64,000 bases of DNA from Lentzea jiangxiensis (lineage in GTDB: Bacteria; Actinomycetota; Actinomycetes; Mycobacteriales; Pseudonocardiaceae), in the NCBI RefSeq assembly GCF_900104175.1, contig NZ_FNIX01000004.1, forward strand, positions 310,001-374,000, written 5' to 3'. Shown one piece after another: positions 8,836 to 17,090 of the stretch. Position 1 is the stretch's first letter. Each line of letters starts with the position of its first letter. The notes beneath the pieces are model-generated. The model ran no database searches. It was not told where the DNA came from and saw nothing but the letters and a program-made list of their open reading frames with translations. The translations under genes were made by a program, and so were the position numbers.

Positions 8836-9930
8836 TCACGCCTCCAGGCGCTCGCCCGTTTCGGGGTGGAACAGGTGGATCTCGCTGTGGTCGCGGACGG
8901 CGACCTTGACGTGCTGGCCCAGGGTCGGCGGCGTGCGGCCGTCGACGCGGACGACGAAGCGCTGCGACGCGTCACCGATCTTCACCGCGCCGTGCACGAG
9001 CGCGTCGGCGCCGAGCTCCTCGACCAGCTCGACGGTCATCTCCATGCCCTCCTCGCCCGACGGCACGATGCCGAGCGCCTCGGGGCGGATGCCGAAGGTG
9101 ACCTCGTCCAGGCCCCCCGCGGCGGCGATCGCGTCACGCGAGAGCGGCACGATGACGCCGTCGAGCTTCGCGCCCTCCGACGTGATCGGCACGGTCTTGA
9201 GGTTCATGGCCGGCGAGCCGATGAAGCCCGCGACGAACGCGTTCGCCGGGCGGTCGTACAGCGCGCGAGGCGTGTCGCACTGCTGCAGCAGGCCGTCCTT
9301 GAGCACCGCGACGCGGTGGCCCATCGTCATGGCCTCGACCTGGTCGTGCGTGACGTAGATCGTGGTGGTGCCGAGGCGCTGCTGGAGGGCGGCGATGTTC
9401 GCGCGCGTCTCGACGCGCAGCTTGGCGTCCAGGTTGGACAGCGGCTCGTCCATGAGGAACACGGAGGGCTCGCGGACGATGGCGCGGCCCATCGCGACGC
9501 GCTGGCGCTGACCACCGGAGAGCGCCTTCGGCTTGCGCTCCAGGTACTTGGTGAGGTCGAGCATCTTGGCGGCCTCTTCGACCTTCGCCTTGATCTCGGT
9601 CTTCGCCACACCGCGCAGCTTGAGCGCGAAGCCCATGTTCTCCGCGACGGTCATGTGCGGGTAGAGCGCGTAGGACTGGAACACCATGGCGATGTCCCGG
9701 CCCTTCGGCGGCACGTTCGTGACGTCCTTGCCACCGATGTGGATGGCGCCCTCGTCGATGTCCTCGAGGCCCGCGAGCATGCGCAGCGCGGTCGACTTGC
9801 CCGAACCGGACGGACCGACCAGCACCAGGAACTCGCCGTCCGCGACCTCCAGGGACAGCTCGTCGACAGCGCGGACCGGCGGGTTGCCGGAGAACACGCG
9901 CGAAGCCTTGACGTAGGACACCTCTGCCAT
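8836..9930 (-). CDS. Carbohydrate ABC transporter ATP-binding protein (MsiK/UgpC type)
   Basis: A 364-residue ATPase of CUT1 sugar importers. Walker A (GPSGSGKST) is at about residues 38-46, signature LSGGQRQR, Walker B VFLMDEPLSNLD and switch THDQ. A C-terminal OB-fold regulatory region (TOBE) begins at about residue 240. ATG 9930 is chosen because AAGGTG lies 6 bases upstream. It is separated from the permeases by about 185 bases holding LacI-type palindromes, so it probably has its own promoter. This suggests an MsiK-like ATPase shared by several sugar importers. Confidence 0.88.
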   Translation of the reverse strand: MAEVSYVKASRVFSGNPPVRAVDELSLEVADGEFLVLVGPSGSGKSTALRMLAGLEDIDEGAIHIGGKDVTNVPPKGRDIAMVFQSYALYPHMTVAENMGFALKLRGVAKTEIKAKVEEAAKMLDLTKYLERKPKALSGGQRQRVAMGRAIVREPSVFLMDEPLSNLDAKLRVETRANIAALQQRLGTTTIYVTHDQVEAMTMGHRVAVLKDGLLQQCDTPRALYDRPANAFVAGFIGSPAMNLKTVPITSEGAKLDGVIVPLSRDAIAAAGGLDEVTFGIRPEALGIVPSGEEGMEMTVELVEELGADALVHGAVKIGDASQRFVVRVDGRTPPTLGQHVKVAVRDHSEIHLFHPETGERLEA

Positions 9931-9970
9931 GTGACGCACCTTTCACCTTGTCTGGGCGCGACGTTATGTG

Positions 9971-10063
9971 TTGCAAGCGCTTACGTGAACAGACGAAAGC
10001 GCTTACGTTCCACGGATTCGCACGTAAGCGCTTTCGTCCGGCCGCATGGGCGGGAGCGCTCCC
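9971..10063. promoter_or_regulatory. Cluster of LacI-type operators before the ABC ATPase gene
   Basis: Four AGCGCT-centred palindromes lie within 93 bases: GCAAGCGCTTAC at 9973-9984, ACGAAAGCGCTTACGT at 9993-10008, its exact reverse complement at 10022-10037, and GGGAGCGCTCCC at 10052-10063. A central CG with symmetric arms is the hallmark of LacI/GalR operators. The middle pair is centred 29 bases apart. They are immediately upstream of the ATPase start. One of the two LacI regulators at 13.5 and 14.6 kb is a plausible ligand-responsive binder. Confidence 0.7.
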
Positions 10064-10069
10064 ACGCGT

Positions 10070-10100
10070 CGAGGCCGCCCCGCGGAGCGGAACGGCCTCG
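10070..10100 (-). terminator. Hairpin after the sugar permease operon
   Basis: CGAGGCCG and CGGCCTCG form an 8-bp stem 16 bases beyond the permease stop on the minus strand. There is no U tract. It may end or weaken the binding protein-permease transcript. Confidence 0.4.
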
Positions 10101-10116
10101 TGACGGGGCCCGCGGA

Positions 10117-11013
10117 CTACCCCTTGACGGCGCCGGACGCGAGTCCCTGCACCAGGAACCGCTGCACCAGGTAGAACACCACGATCGCGGGGATCGCGAC
10201 CAGGATGGACGCGGCGGCGAGGTGCCCCCACTCCGTCCGGTTCTGCTGCACGAACACCTGCAGTCCGACGGCCAGCGTCTTCGACTCGTCCGCGGCGGAC
10301 AGGAAGGCCGACGCGAACGCCACCTCGCCCCAGGCCGTCAGGAACGCGTAGAAGGCCGTGACCGCGAGACCCGGCTTGGCCAGCGGCATGATCAGCCGCC
10401 AGAACACGCCGAACGGCGACAGCCCGTCCACGCGGCCGGCCTCGTCGATGTCGGCCGGGACCGTGTCGAAGTAGCCCTTGAGCATGTAGGTGCAGAACGG
10501 CACCGCGGTCGTGCAGTAGACGAGCACCAGCCCGATCGACGTGCCGTTCAGGCCGAGCGCGATCAGGATGTTGTAGAGCGGCACGATGAGCACCGCGAAC
10601 GGGAACATCTGCACCAGCAGGAACGACATCATCAGCCCGCGCTTGCCGGGGAACCGGAACCGCGAGGCCGCGTACCCGGCGGTGGCCGAGATGAAGACGC
10701 CGATCACGGTCGTCATCAGCGCGATCAGCACCGAGTTGCCGAACCAGGCGAGGAAGTCGCCCTTCTCGCCGGACAGCACGCGGGTGTAGTTGTCCAAAGA
10801 GGACTCGTTGAACAGCTTCGGCGTCGGCTCGACGGCCCGCGCGTCCGGCTTCAGGGACGTGATGAACACCCAGAAGACCGGGAACACCGCGATGGCCGAC
10901 GCGCCGATCAGCGCGGCGTGCAGGGCGATCGACGCGCCCTTGGACCGGTCCGTGCGGCGCAACCGGCGGTCGGTGGCCTTGACCACCTGGAGAGACGAAG
11001 CATCGAGCGTCAC
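10117..11013 (-). CDS. Carbohydrate ABC transporter permease (MalG type)
   Basis: A 298-residue inner-membrane permease of CUT1 sugar importers with six predicted helices. The EAA loop that contacts the ATPase is visible as DIDEAGRVDGLSPFGVFWRL, about two-thirds along. The C-terminus VQGLASGAVKG is typical of MalG. It directly follows the MalF-type gene (1-base gap) and forms a heterodimer with that protein. Confidence 0.88.
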   Translation of the reverse strand: MTLDASSLQVVKATDRRLRRTDRSKGASIALHAALIGASAIAVFPVFWVFITSLKPDARAVEPTPKLFNESSLDNYTRVLSGEKGDFLAWFGNSVLIALMTTVIGVFISATAGYAASRFRFPGKRGLMMSFLLVQMFPFAVLIVPLYNILIALGLNGTSIGLVLVYCTTAVPFCTYMLKGYFDTVPADIDEAGRVDGLSPFGVFWRLIMPLAKPGLAVTAFYAFLTAWGEVAFASAFLSAADESKTLAVGLQVFVQQNRTEWGHLAAASILVAIPAIVVFYLVQRFLVQGLASGAVKG

Positions 11014-11014
11014 G

Positions 11015-11932
11015 TCACCACACCTCGCCCTGCTTGCGCAGCGCCCGCCGGTAGATCGTGGCGAACACCAACAACACCGAAAGGATCAGCACGCCGTAGG
11101 TCGACGCGATGGCGTAGTCGCGGGACGCGCCGGAGAAGAAGCGCTCGAACGCGTAGGTGACCAGGATCCGGGCGTTCGGGTTCGGGCCCGCGATCAGGTA
11201 GATCACCGGGAACATGTTGAACGTCCAGATGATGCCCAGCAGGACCACGGTCGACGACACGGAGCGCAGGCCCGGCAGCGTCACGTGCCGGAACCGCTGC
11301 CACGGCGTGGCGCCGTCCACCTCGGCCGCCTCGTAGAGGTCGCCGGGGATCGACTGCAGGCCGCCGAGGAGCGCCACCATCATGAACGGCACGCCGAGCC
11401 AGGTGTTCACGATGATCACCGACACCAGCGCCCAGTTCGACTGGCCGAGCCACACCGGGTCCGGCAGGCCGGCCGAGCGCAGCAACTGGTTGATGATCCC
11501 GTACTGCGCGTTGAACATGTACTTCCACGCGAACGCGCTGATGAACGCGGGCACCGCCCACGGCAGGATCAGCAGCACGCGGTAGAGCGTGCGGCCGCGC
11601 ACCTGGCGGTTGAGCAGCATCGCCAGCCCGAGACCGATGGTGTAGTGGAAGAACACGCACGAGAAGGTCCAGATCAGCGTGCGGACCAGCGTGCCCCAGA
11701 ACGCGCCGAACGAGTCTCCGCCGGACAGCACGTTGAGGTAGTTCTTGAAGCCCACGAAGTCGAAGGTCGCGGGCCGTTCGAGGACGGGGTTGGCGATGTT
11801 GCCCTCGTTGATGTTCGTGAAGGTGAAGTACACGCCCTGGGCGAGCGGGTAGAGCACCAACACCGCGATGACCACCACGACCGGCAGCACCATCGCGTAC
11901 GCGTACCAGTACCGGTCCAGGAACCGACGCAC
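11015..11932 (-). CDS. Carbohydrate ABC transporter permease (MalF type)
   Basis: A 305-residue CUT1 permease without the extra large periplasmic loop of E. coli MalF. Six hydrophobic helices are apparent, and the EAA loop reads LYEAAEVDGATPWQRFRHV. It lies 55 bases after the binding-protein gene. The substrate is not readable; disaccharides or oligosaccharides are usual for this group. Confidence 0.88.
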   Translation of the reverse strand: MRRFLDRYWYAYAMVLPVVVVIAVLVLYPLAQGVYFTFTNINEGNIANPVLERPATFDFVGFKNYLNVLSGGDSFGAFWGTLVRTLIWTFSCVFFHYTIGLGLAMLLNRQVRGRTLYRVLLILPWAVPAFISAFAWKYMFNAQYGIINQLLRSAGLPDPVWLGQSNWALVSVIIVNTWLGVPFMMVALLGGLQSIPGDLYEAAEVDGATPWQRFRHVTLPGLRSVSSTVVLLGIIWTFNMFPVIYLIAGPNPNARILVTYAFERFFSGASRDYAIASTYGVLILSVLLVFATIYRRALRKQGEVW

Positions 11933-11987
11933 CGAGATCTCCCCTCAGGCGGACGGCCGGGGCGCGAACCCCGGCCGTCCGGCACGA

Positions 11988-13247
11988 TCAGCCGATGGAG
12001 TACTCGGTGACGACCTTGGCCTTGTACTCGTTCGCGACGTCGTCGAGCGCGGTCTTGGCGTCCTTCTTGCCGGCCAGGAAGTCGGCGTAACCGATCTTCA
12101 GCGGGTCGAAGAGCTCGCCGCCCTCGGCGATCCACGGACGCTCGTGCGCGGTCTTGGTGACCGGCTCGAACGCGGTGACGACCTCGTTGGCCTTCACGTC
12201 GGCGTTCTGGTAGGCCGACTTGCGGGTCGGCAGCAGGCCCAGCTCCTTGGCGATGGCCGCCTGCGACTCGACCGACGCCATGCACTGGATGAACTTGATC
12301 GACGACTGCTTCGCCTTGGTGGCCTTGCGGACCACGTAGTCGTGACCGCCGACCGGCGCGCTGCCCTTGCCCGCGGACGGGCCGGGGACCGGCGCGATGC
12401 CGAGGTTCGCCTTGTCGGTGAACGCGGCGCCCTTGAGGTAGTCGGCGACGGCCCACGGACCGTTGATGACCATGGCGGCCTCACCGGACGAGAACGCGGC
12501 CTGCATGTTCGAGTACGAGTTCGTCGCGTCGAGCGCCGTGGTCGCCGCCTTGGCGTCGAGCAGGCCCTTCGCGGTCTCCAGCGCCTTCACGTTCTGCGGG
12601 GAGTTCACGACGATCTTCTTGGCGGACGCGTCGACCAGGTCGCCGCCCTCGCCGTAGATGAACGGCAGCGCGTAGTAGGCGTCGTTGTTGAGGAAGAACG
12701 CCTTCTCACCGCCCAGCTTGGCGGCGGCGGCCTTGAGCTCGTCCCAGGTCTTGGGCGGCTCGACACCGGCGTCGGCGAGCTTCTTCTTGTTGTAGAGCAG
12801 CGCGAGGGAGTCGGTCACCTGCGGCACCGCGTAGCTCTTGCCCTCGTACTTCGTGGAGCCGAGCGCGGCCTCCAGGAAGTCGGAGGTGTCCTTCGCGAGG
12901 TCGGTGTCGGACAGGTCCTCGACCAGGCCCAGCTTCGCGAGCTGCGGCACCCACGCGACCTCGGAGCGGAAGACGTCGGGGCCCTGACCGCCCTGAGCAG
13001 CGGTCTTGTAGTTGTTGAGCGCGCCGTCGAACGCCTGCGTCTCGACCTTGACCTTGTAGCCGCCCTTGGTGGCGCAGTCTTCCGCGATCTTCTTGAACAC
13101 GGGGCCTTCGTTGGGACCGCTGGTGTCCCAGAAGGTCACCTCGCCCGAGTCGGATCCGCTGTTGCTGCCCGATCCACCGCTTCCGCAGGCGGTGAGCACG
13201 AGGGCGACACCCGTCGCCATGGCGGTCACGAGGGTTGTCCGTCGCAT
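11988..13247 (-). CDS. Sugar ABC transporter substrate-binding lipoprotein
   Basis: A 419-residue family 1 extracellular solute-binding protein. The signal peptide ends in the lipobox LTAC, followed by a Gly/Ser-rich tether (about residues 20-37). The mature domain starts with EVTFWDTSGPNEG, characteristic of CUT1 binding proteins. The frame is open much further upstream, but the ATG at 13247 places the signal peptide correctly. It heads an operon with the two permeases and is divergent from a LacI regulator. Confidence 0.88.
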   Translation of the reverse strand: MRRTTLVTAMATGVALVLTACGSGGSGSNSGSDSGEVTFWDTSGPNEGPVFKKIAEDCATKGGYKVKVETQAFDGALNNYKTAAQGGQGPDVFRSEVAWVPQLAKLGLVEDLSDTDLAKDTSDFLEAALGSTKYEGKSYAVPQVTDSLALLYNKKKLADAGVEPPKTWDELKAAAAKLGGEKAFFLNNDAYYALPFIYGEGGDLVDASAKKIVVNSPQNVKALETAKGLLDAKAATTALDATNSYSNMQAAFSSGEAAMVINGPWAVADYLKGAAFTDKANLGIAPVPGPSAGKGSAPVGGHDYVVRKATKAKQSSIKFIQCMASVESQAAIAKELGLLPTRKSAYQNADVKANEVVTAFEPVTKTAHERPWIAEGGELFDPLKIGYADFLAGKKDAKTALDDVANEYKAKVVTEYSIG

Positions 13248-13294
13248 CGTTGCTGCCGTTCCCTCCAGCTGTGCCCCATCTCCCGGTGAGATGA

Positions 13295-13425
13295 GGGGTG
13301 TTGCAAGTTTTTGCGAGAATGTTGCGGGCGATTTCACTACTCGAAGCATGGTCAGGTCAAGACGCCGACCGTAACCAAGCCGTAACGGCGCCGTCCCGCA
13401 CACCCTCGTTGCAAAATTTTTCCGA
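13295..13425. promoter_or_regulatory. Control region between the sugar operon and its LacI regulator
   Basis: Repeated TTGC-type half-sites occur: GTTGCAAGTTTTTGCGAG at 13300-13317, GTTGCGGGC shortly after, and GTTGCAAAATTTTTCC at 13409-13424. TTGCAA arms are frequent in LacI/GalR operators and differ from the AAGCGCTT palindromes at 10 kb. The region lies between the divergent binding-protein and regulator genes, so it is the likely site of autoregulation and operon repression. Confidence 0.5.
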
Positions 13426-13469
13426 ACGCGGCAGGCTTGCGCCGAACCTGACGTGACCTGGGAGGCAAC

Positions 13470-14507
13470 GTGTCCGGACTGTCCGAGATCGCCAGGGCAG
13501 CCGGGGTGTCCATCTCCACCGTGAGCCGTGTTCTCAACAGGCGCGCGGGTGTGAACGAAGAGACCAGGCAGCGGGTGCTGTCGGTGCTCGCGGAGATGCC
13601 GTACACCCCGCGCGGCCTCGGTGCGCTGCAACGCACCGGCGTGATCGGCCTGCTCGTGCCGGAGCTGTCGAACCCGGTCTTCCCCGCGTTCGCCGAAGCA
13701 CTGGAGACGCGGGCCGCGCGCCTCGGCTACTCGTCGCTGCTGTGCAACACGCGCAGCGGCGCCCCGATGGGCGAGGAGGAGTACGTCCGGATGCTCCTGG
13801 CCCGCGGCGTCGAGGGCATGGTGTTCGTGTCGCCGGAGATCACCAACGTCGAGGTGCCGCTCGGCCAGGCGCCGCGCCCGAGCTACTACGCGAAGCTCGT
13901 GGCGGACGGCGTCCACATGGTCTTCCTCAACGGCGCCACGCCCGCGCTGGACGTGCCCGACGTGACCGTGGACGAGCAGCTCGCGGGCTACATGGCCACC
14001 AAGCACCTGATCGAACTGGGCCACGAGCGGATCGGGTTCGTCTCGGGTCCCGCGCGGTCGCTGCCGTCGCGCCTGAAGCGCGCCGGGTGGGCCGCCGCGC
14101 TGGAGGAGAACCACCTGCCGGCGGGCTCGGAGTACGTCGCACATGCGCCGTTCAGCGCGGAGGGCGGCGGCCAGGCCGTCGCCCAGCTGCTCGACACGGT
14201 GACGCCGACCGCGGTGATCTGCTCGTCGGACCACATGGCGCTCGGCGTCATGCGCGAAGCCCACCAGCGGGGGATCTCGATACCCGACGAGCTGTCCGTC
14301 GTCGGGTTCGACGACATCCCCCTGGCCGCCTACTCCTCGCCCGCTTTGACGACTCTCGCGCAGCCGATCGAGGAGATGGCGGCGGCCGCGATCGACGAGC
14401 TCGTGCTGCGCCTGGACCCGGATCGCCGCAGGCAGGGCACCGACAACTACACGCGCGTCTTCCGGCCGCGGCTCGTCGTGAGGGAATCGTCCGCGCCGTC
14501 GAAGTGA
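13470..14507 (+). CDS. LacI-family transcriptional regulator
   Basis: A 345-residue sugar-responsive repressor. The N-terminal helix-turn-helix reads SEIARAAGVSISTVSRVLN (residues 4-22), followed by the hinge helix and a periplasmic-binding-protein-like effector domain (from about residue 55, GVIGLLVPELSNPVF). The GTG start has GGGAGG about 6 bases upstream. It is transcribed away from the CUT1 binding-protein gene, so control of that operon is the natural inference. Confidence 0.9.
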   Translation: MSGLSEIARAAGVSISTVSRVLNRRAGVNEETRQRVLSVLAEMPYTPRGLGALQRTGVIGLLVPELSNPVFPAFAEALETRAARLGYSSLLCNTRSGAPMGEEEYVRMLLARGVEGMVFVSPEITNVEVPLGQAPRPSYYAKLVADGVHMVFLNGATPALDVPDVTVDEQLAGYMATKHLIELGHERIGFVSGPARSLPSRLKRAGWAAALEENHLPAGSEYVAHAPFSAEGGGQAVAQLLDTVTPTAVICSSDHMALGVMREAHQRGISIPDELSVVGFDDIPLAAYSSPALTTLAQPIEEMAAAAIDELVLRLDPDRRRQGTDNYTRVFRPRLVVRESSAPSK

Positions 14508-14640
14508 GAAACCCGTTCCTCTAATTGGCCTGGACCAAATTCTGAACAAGGCAGATGGGTCAACCTGCGCGGATGCGTCATTGGAGGGACACAGGTCACC
14601 CTGACTTCACGAATTGGTTCTGAACCGTTACGGTCCTTTC

Positions 14641-15744
14641 ATGGCGCGGTCGATGCATGTGCGACGTCCGGCGACGCTGGCCTCTCTGGCCGCTGAGCTG
14701 GGCGTTTCCCGGACAACGGTGTCCAACGCGTACAACCGGCCCGACCAGCTCTCGCCCGAGCTGCGTCGGCGGGTGTTGGACACGGCCCGAAGGCTGGGTT
14801 ATCCCGGCCCGGATCCTGTGGCGCGCTCGTTGCGCACGCGCAAGGCTGGGGCGGTGGGCCTGTTGCTCACCGAGAACCTCTCCTACGCGTTCCGCGACCC
14901 GGCCGCGATCGGGTTCCTGGAGGGCCTCGCGCTGGCGTGCGAGGACGCCGGGACCGGTCTGCTGCTGGTGCCCGCGAACCCCGAGCGCGAGGACGTCGCG
15001 TCCGTGCACCGCGCCGGCGTCGACGGCTTCGTCGTCTACTCGGTCCCGGACGACGACCCGCACCTCGCCGCCGTGCTGGAGCGCCCGGTGCCGACCGTCG
15101 TCTGCGACCAGCCGGACCTCGGCACCGTGGACCGCGTCGGCATCGACGACCGCGGGGCGATGTACGAGCTCGCCCAGCACCTGATCGGTTTGGGCCACCG
15201 CCGCATCGGCGTCGTGTGCATGCGCCTTGCGCGTGACCGCAACGACGGCTTCGTGACGCCGGACCGCCAGCACGCCGCGCACTTCCACGTGCAGCGCAAC
15301 CGCCTGTCCGGCCTCGCCGAGGCGTTCAGCGAGGCGGGCGTCGACTGGTCCCAGGTGCCCGTGGTCGAGCGCTTCGACCACAACACGGCCTCCGGCGCGT
15401 CCGGCGCGGCCCAGGTCCTCGACCGCGACCCGCAGATCACAGCTCTGATCTGCACCTCGGACGTGCTCGCCCTGGGCGCCATGACCGAGGCGGCCCGCCG
15501 TGGTCTGCGCGTGCCGCACGACATCAGCGTGACCGGGTTCGACGGCATCCGCGCCGGCGAGGAGGCCGGGCTCACGACGGTCCGCCAGCCGGTGCTCGAG
15601 AAGGGCCGGGCGGCGGGCAAGCTGCTGCTCGACGCGAACGAGCGCTCGCGGCCGCGGTCGGTGAACCTCGCGACGGAGCTGATCATCGGCAAGACGTCGG
15701 CGGGTCCGCGCGGCGGCGCCGAGGAGCGCTGGTTCGGTCCGTGA
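14641..15744 (+). CDS. Second LacI-family transcriptional regulator
   Basis: A 367-residue LacI/GalR protein with helix-turn-helix LASLAAELGVSRTTVSNAYN near residues 12-31. The effector domain contains an insertion (about residues 200-220, RNDGFVTPDRQHAAHFHVQRN) typical of a distinct actinobacterial subfamily. It lies downstream of, and parallel to, the first regulator. No ribosome site precedes ATG 14641, and GGTTC-T-GAACC at 14622-14632 is a small palindrome just upstream, so leaderless, autoregulated expression is possible. The target is unknown; the AAGCGCTT sites at 10 kb are candidates. Confidence 0.85.
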   Translation: MARSMHVRRPATLASLAAELGVSRTTVSNAYNRPDQLSPELRRRVLDTARRLGYPGPDPVARSLRTRKAGAVGLLLTENLSYAFRDPAAIGFLEGLALACEDAGTGLLLVPANPEREDVASVHRAGVDGFVVYSVPDDDPHLAAVLERPVPTVVCDQPDLGTVDRVGIDDRGAMYELAQHLIGLGHRRIGVVCMRLARDRNDGFVTPDRQHAAHFHVQRNRLSGLAEAFSEAGVDWSQVPVVERFDHNTASGASGAAQVLDRDPQITALICTSDVLALGAMTEAARRGLRVPHDISVTGFDGIRAGEEAGLTTVRQPVLEKGRAAGKLLLDANERSRPRSVNLATELIIGKTSAGPRGGAEERWFGP

Positions 15745-16374
15745 TCAGTTCTGGAGCCTGAACACCACGGGTGAGCTGGCCTTCCCGGCCAGCTTCGCCA
15801 CCAGCAGGTAGTCGCCGGGCCCCACTCGCGTGTGGGCCCCGCACCCCGGCCGCGAGGTGGAGCCCGCCCACTTCGTGCCGTAGTTGAAGAGCTCCTTCGG
15901 CCGCAGGACGCGCACCTCGGTGCCGACCGCCGACAGGCAGTGGTTGCTCGACCACAGCACCGTCGCGCCGTCCGCGGTGAGCACCGTCAGCTCGCGGTGC
16001 TGGCGCCCGATGTCCCTGATGCACGGCACCGGCCCGTTGTTGGCGATGTCCATGGACAGTTCCGGCTGGTCACCGACGGTGTGGAGCGGCTTGTCGACCT
16101 TCGCGACGATCCCGATCACGTCGTCCGGGCACGGTCCGGGAGGCGAGGGCGCAGGCGTGGTGGACGAGGACGCGGCCGGGCTCTCGGACGAGCTCGGCGG
16201 CGGGTTCGAGGACGACGCCGCGGCCGCGTTCGTCGGCTGCGCCGTCCCGCCGTCGGAGCCGAACATCGCGATGACCCAGATGACGAGCACGAGTGTGACC
16301 AGGGCCGCCCCGGTCGCGGCGATGCGGCGGCGCCGGTACACCGTGGAGGACAGCGGGCCTGTGGGCTCGATCAC
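15745..16374 (-). CDS. Membrane-anchored extracytoplasmic protein (Rv3587c-like position)
   Basis: A 209-residue protein of unknown function with one hydrophobic anchor (about residues 19-39). A Ser/Pro/Ala/Thr-rich linker (about 42-82) and a C-terminal domain follow. The domain has four cysteines and a beta-rich pattern reminiscent of BsuPI or other Ig-like domains (PELSMDIANNGPVPC ... YLLVAKLAGKASSPVVF). GTG 16374 is preferred because the frame upstream runs into the carbonic anhydrase leader. M. tuberculosis has a similarly placed anchored protein next to its carbonic anhydrase and mutY. Confidence 0.7.
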   Translation of the reverse strand: MIEPTGPLSSTVYRRRRIAATGAALVTLVLVIWVIAMFGSDGGTAQPTNAAAASSSNPPPSSSESPAASSSTTPAPSPPGPCPDDVIGIVAKVDKPLHTVGDQPELSMDIANNGPVPCIRDIGRQHRELTVLTADGATVLWSSNHCLSAVGTEVRVLRPKELFNYGTKWAGSTSRPGCGAHTRVGPGDYLLVAKLAGKASSPVVFRLQN

Positions 16375-16528
16375 GGCCCGAACGTAGCTCGACCGGCTCG
16401 CATCCAGTCGGAGGCGAGCATCGCTCGATCCGGTGAACGTGACATTGGGCGGAACCCCTTGTGAACGTGCGCCAGCTCCGGTTCCAATCGACGCGGGGGT
16501 CCGCCGGTAGGCCATGGAGGTGTGTCAC

Positions 16529-17041
16529 ATGACCGCGATCGACGAACTGCTCAAGCGGAACTACGAGCTCGGGAACGTGGTTCCCGGAGATCGTTCGTCC
16601 GCGAAGCCGTCCCTGCAGGTGGCAATCCTGACCTGCATGGACTCGCGCATCCGGGTGTTCGAGATCTTCGGTTTGAAGCAGGGTGAGGCGCACGTGCTGC
16701 GCAACGCGGGTGGTGTCGTCACCGACGACATGATCCGGTCGCTGGCGCTCAGCCAGCGCAAGCTGGGCACGCGCGAGGTCCTCCTCGTGCACCACACCAA
16801 CTGCGGCCTCGAGATGGTCACCGAGGACGACTTCAAGGACGAGCTGGAAACCGAGACCGGCCTGCGCCCGACCTGGGCCGTCGAGGCGTTCAAGGTCGTG
16901 GAGCAGAGCGTGCGCGGGTCGATGGCGCGGCTGCGGCGCAGCCCGTTCATCCCCCACACCGACAAGGTCCGCGGGTTCGTCTACGACGTGCACACCGGGG
17001 AGCTGCGCGAGGTCGACGCGGCGGAGACCGCGGCCGCTTAG
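16529..17041 (+). CDS. Beta-class carbonic anhydrase
   Basis: Interconverts carbon dioxide and bicarbonate in the cytoplasm, feeding carboxylases. The 170-residue protein has the zinc-binding set Cys36, Asp38-Arg40 (CMDSR), His89 and Cys92 (HHTNC). It is short, like the CanB/Rv3588c group of actinobacteria. ATG 16529 follows GGAGGTG at a good distance; ATG 16514 lies before that site and is less likely. A strong terminator follows. Confidence 0.9.
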   Translation: MTAIDELLKRNYELGNVVPGDRSSAKPSLQVAILTCMDSRIRVFEIFGLKQGEAHVLRNAGGVVTDDMIRSLALSQRKLGTREVLLVHHTNCGLEMVTEDDFKDELETETGLRPTWAVEAFKVVEQSVRGSMARLRRSPFIPHTDKVRGFVYDVHTGELREVDAAETAAA

Positions 17042-17056
17042 CCCTGACGCTTCGAG

Positions 17057-17078
17057 GGCCCCCTTCGGGGGGCCTTTT
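17057..17078 (+). terminator. Intrinsic terminator after the carbonic anhydrase gene
   Basis: GGCCCCC-TTCG-GGGGGCC followed by TTTT. A 7-bp all-GC stem with a stable TTCG loop, 15 bases after the stop. Confidence 0.88.
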
Positions 17079-17090
17079 CGTTGCGCGACA

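Noticed and set aside
13248..14549. Upstream extension of the sugar-binding lipoprotein frame
   Set aside because: It would run through the divergent LacI gene and bury the signal peptide; ATG 13247 gives a proper lipoprotein.
14508..14640. Small palindrome GGTTC-T-GAACC as a firm operator
   Set aside because: Odd-length symmetry does not fit LacI-type sites; mentioned only with the gene.
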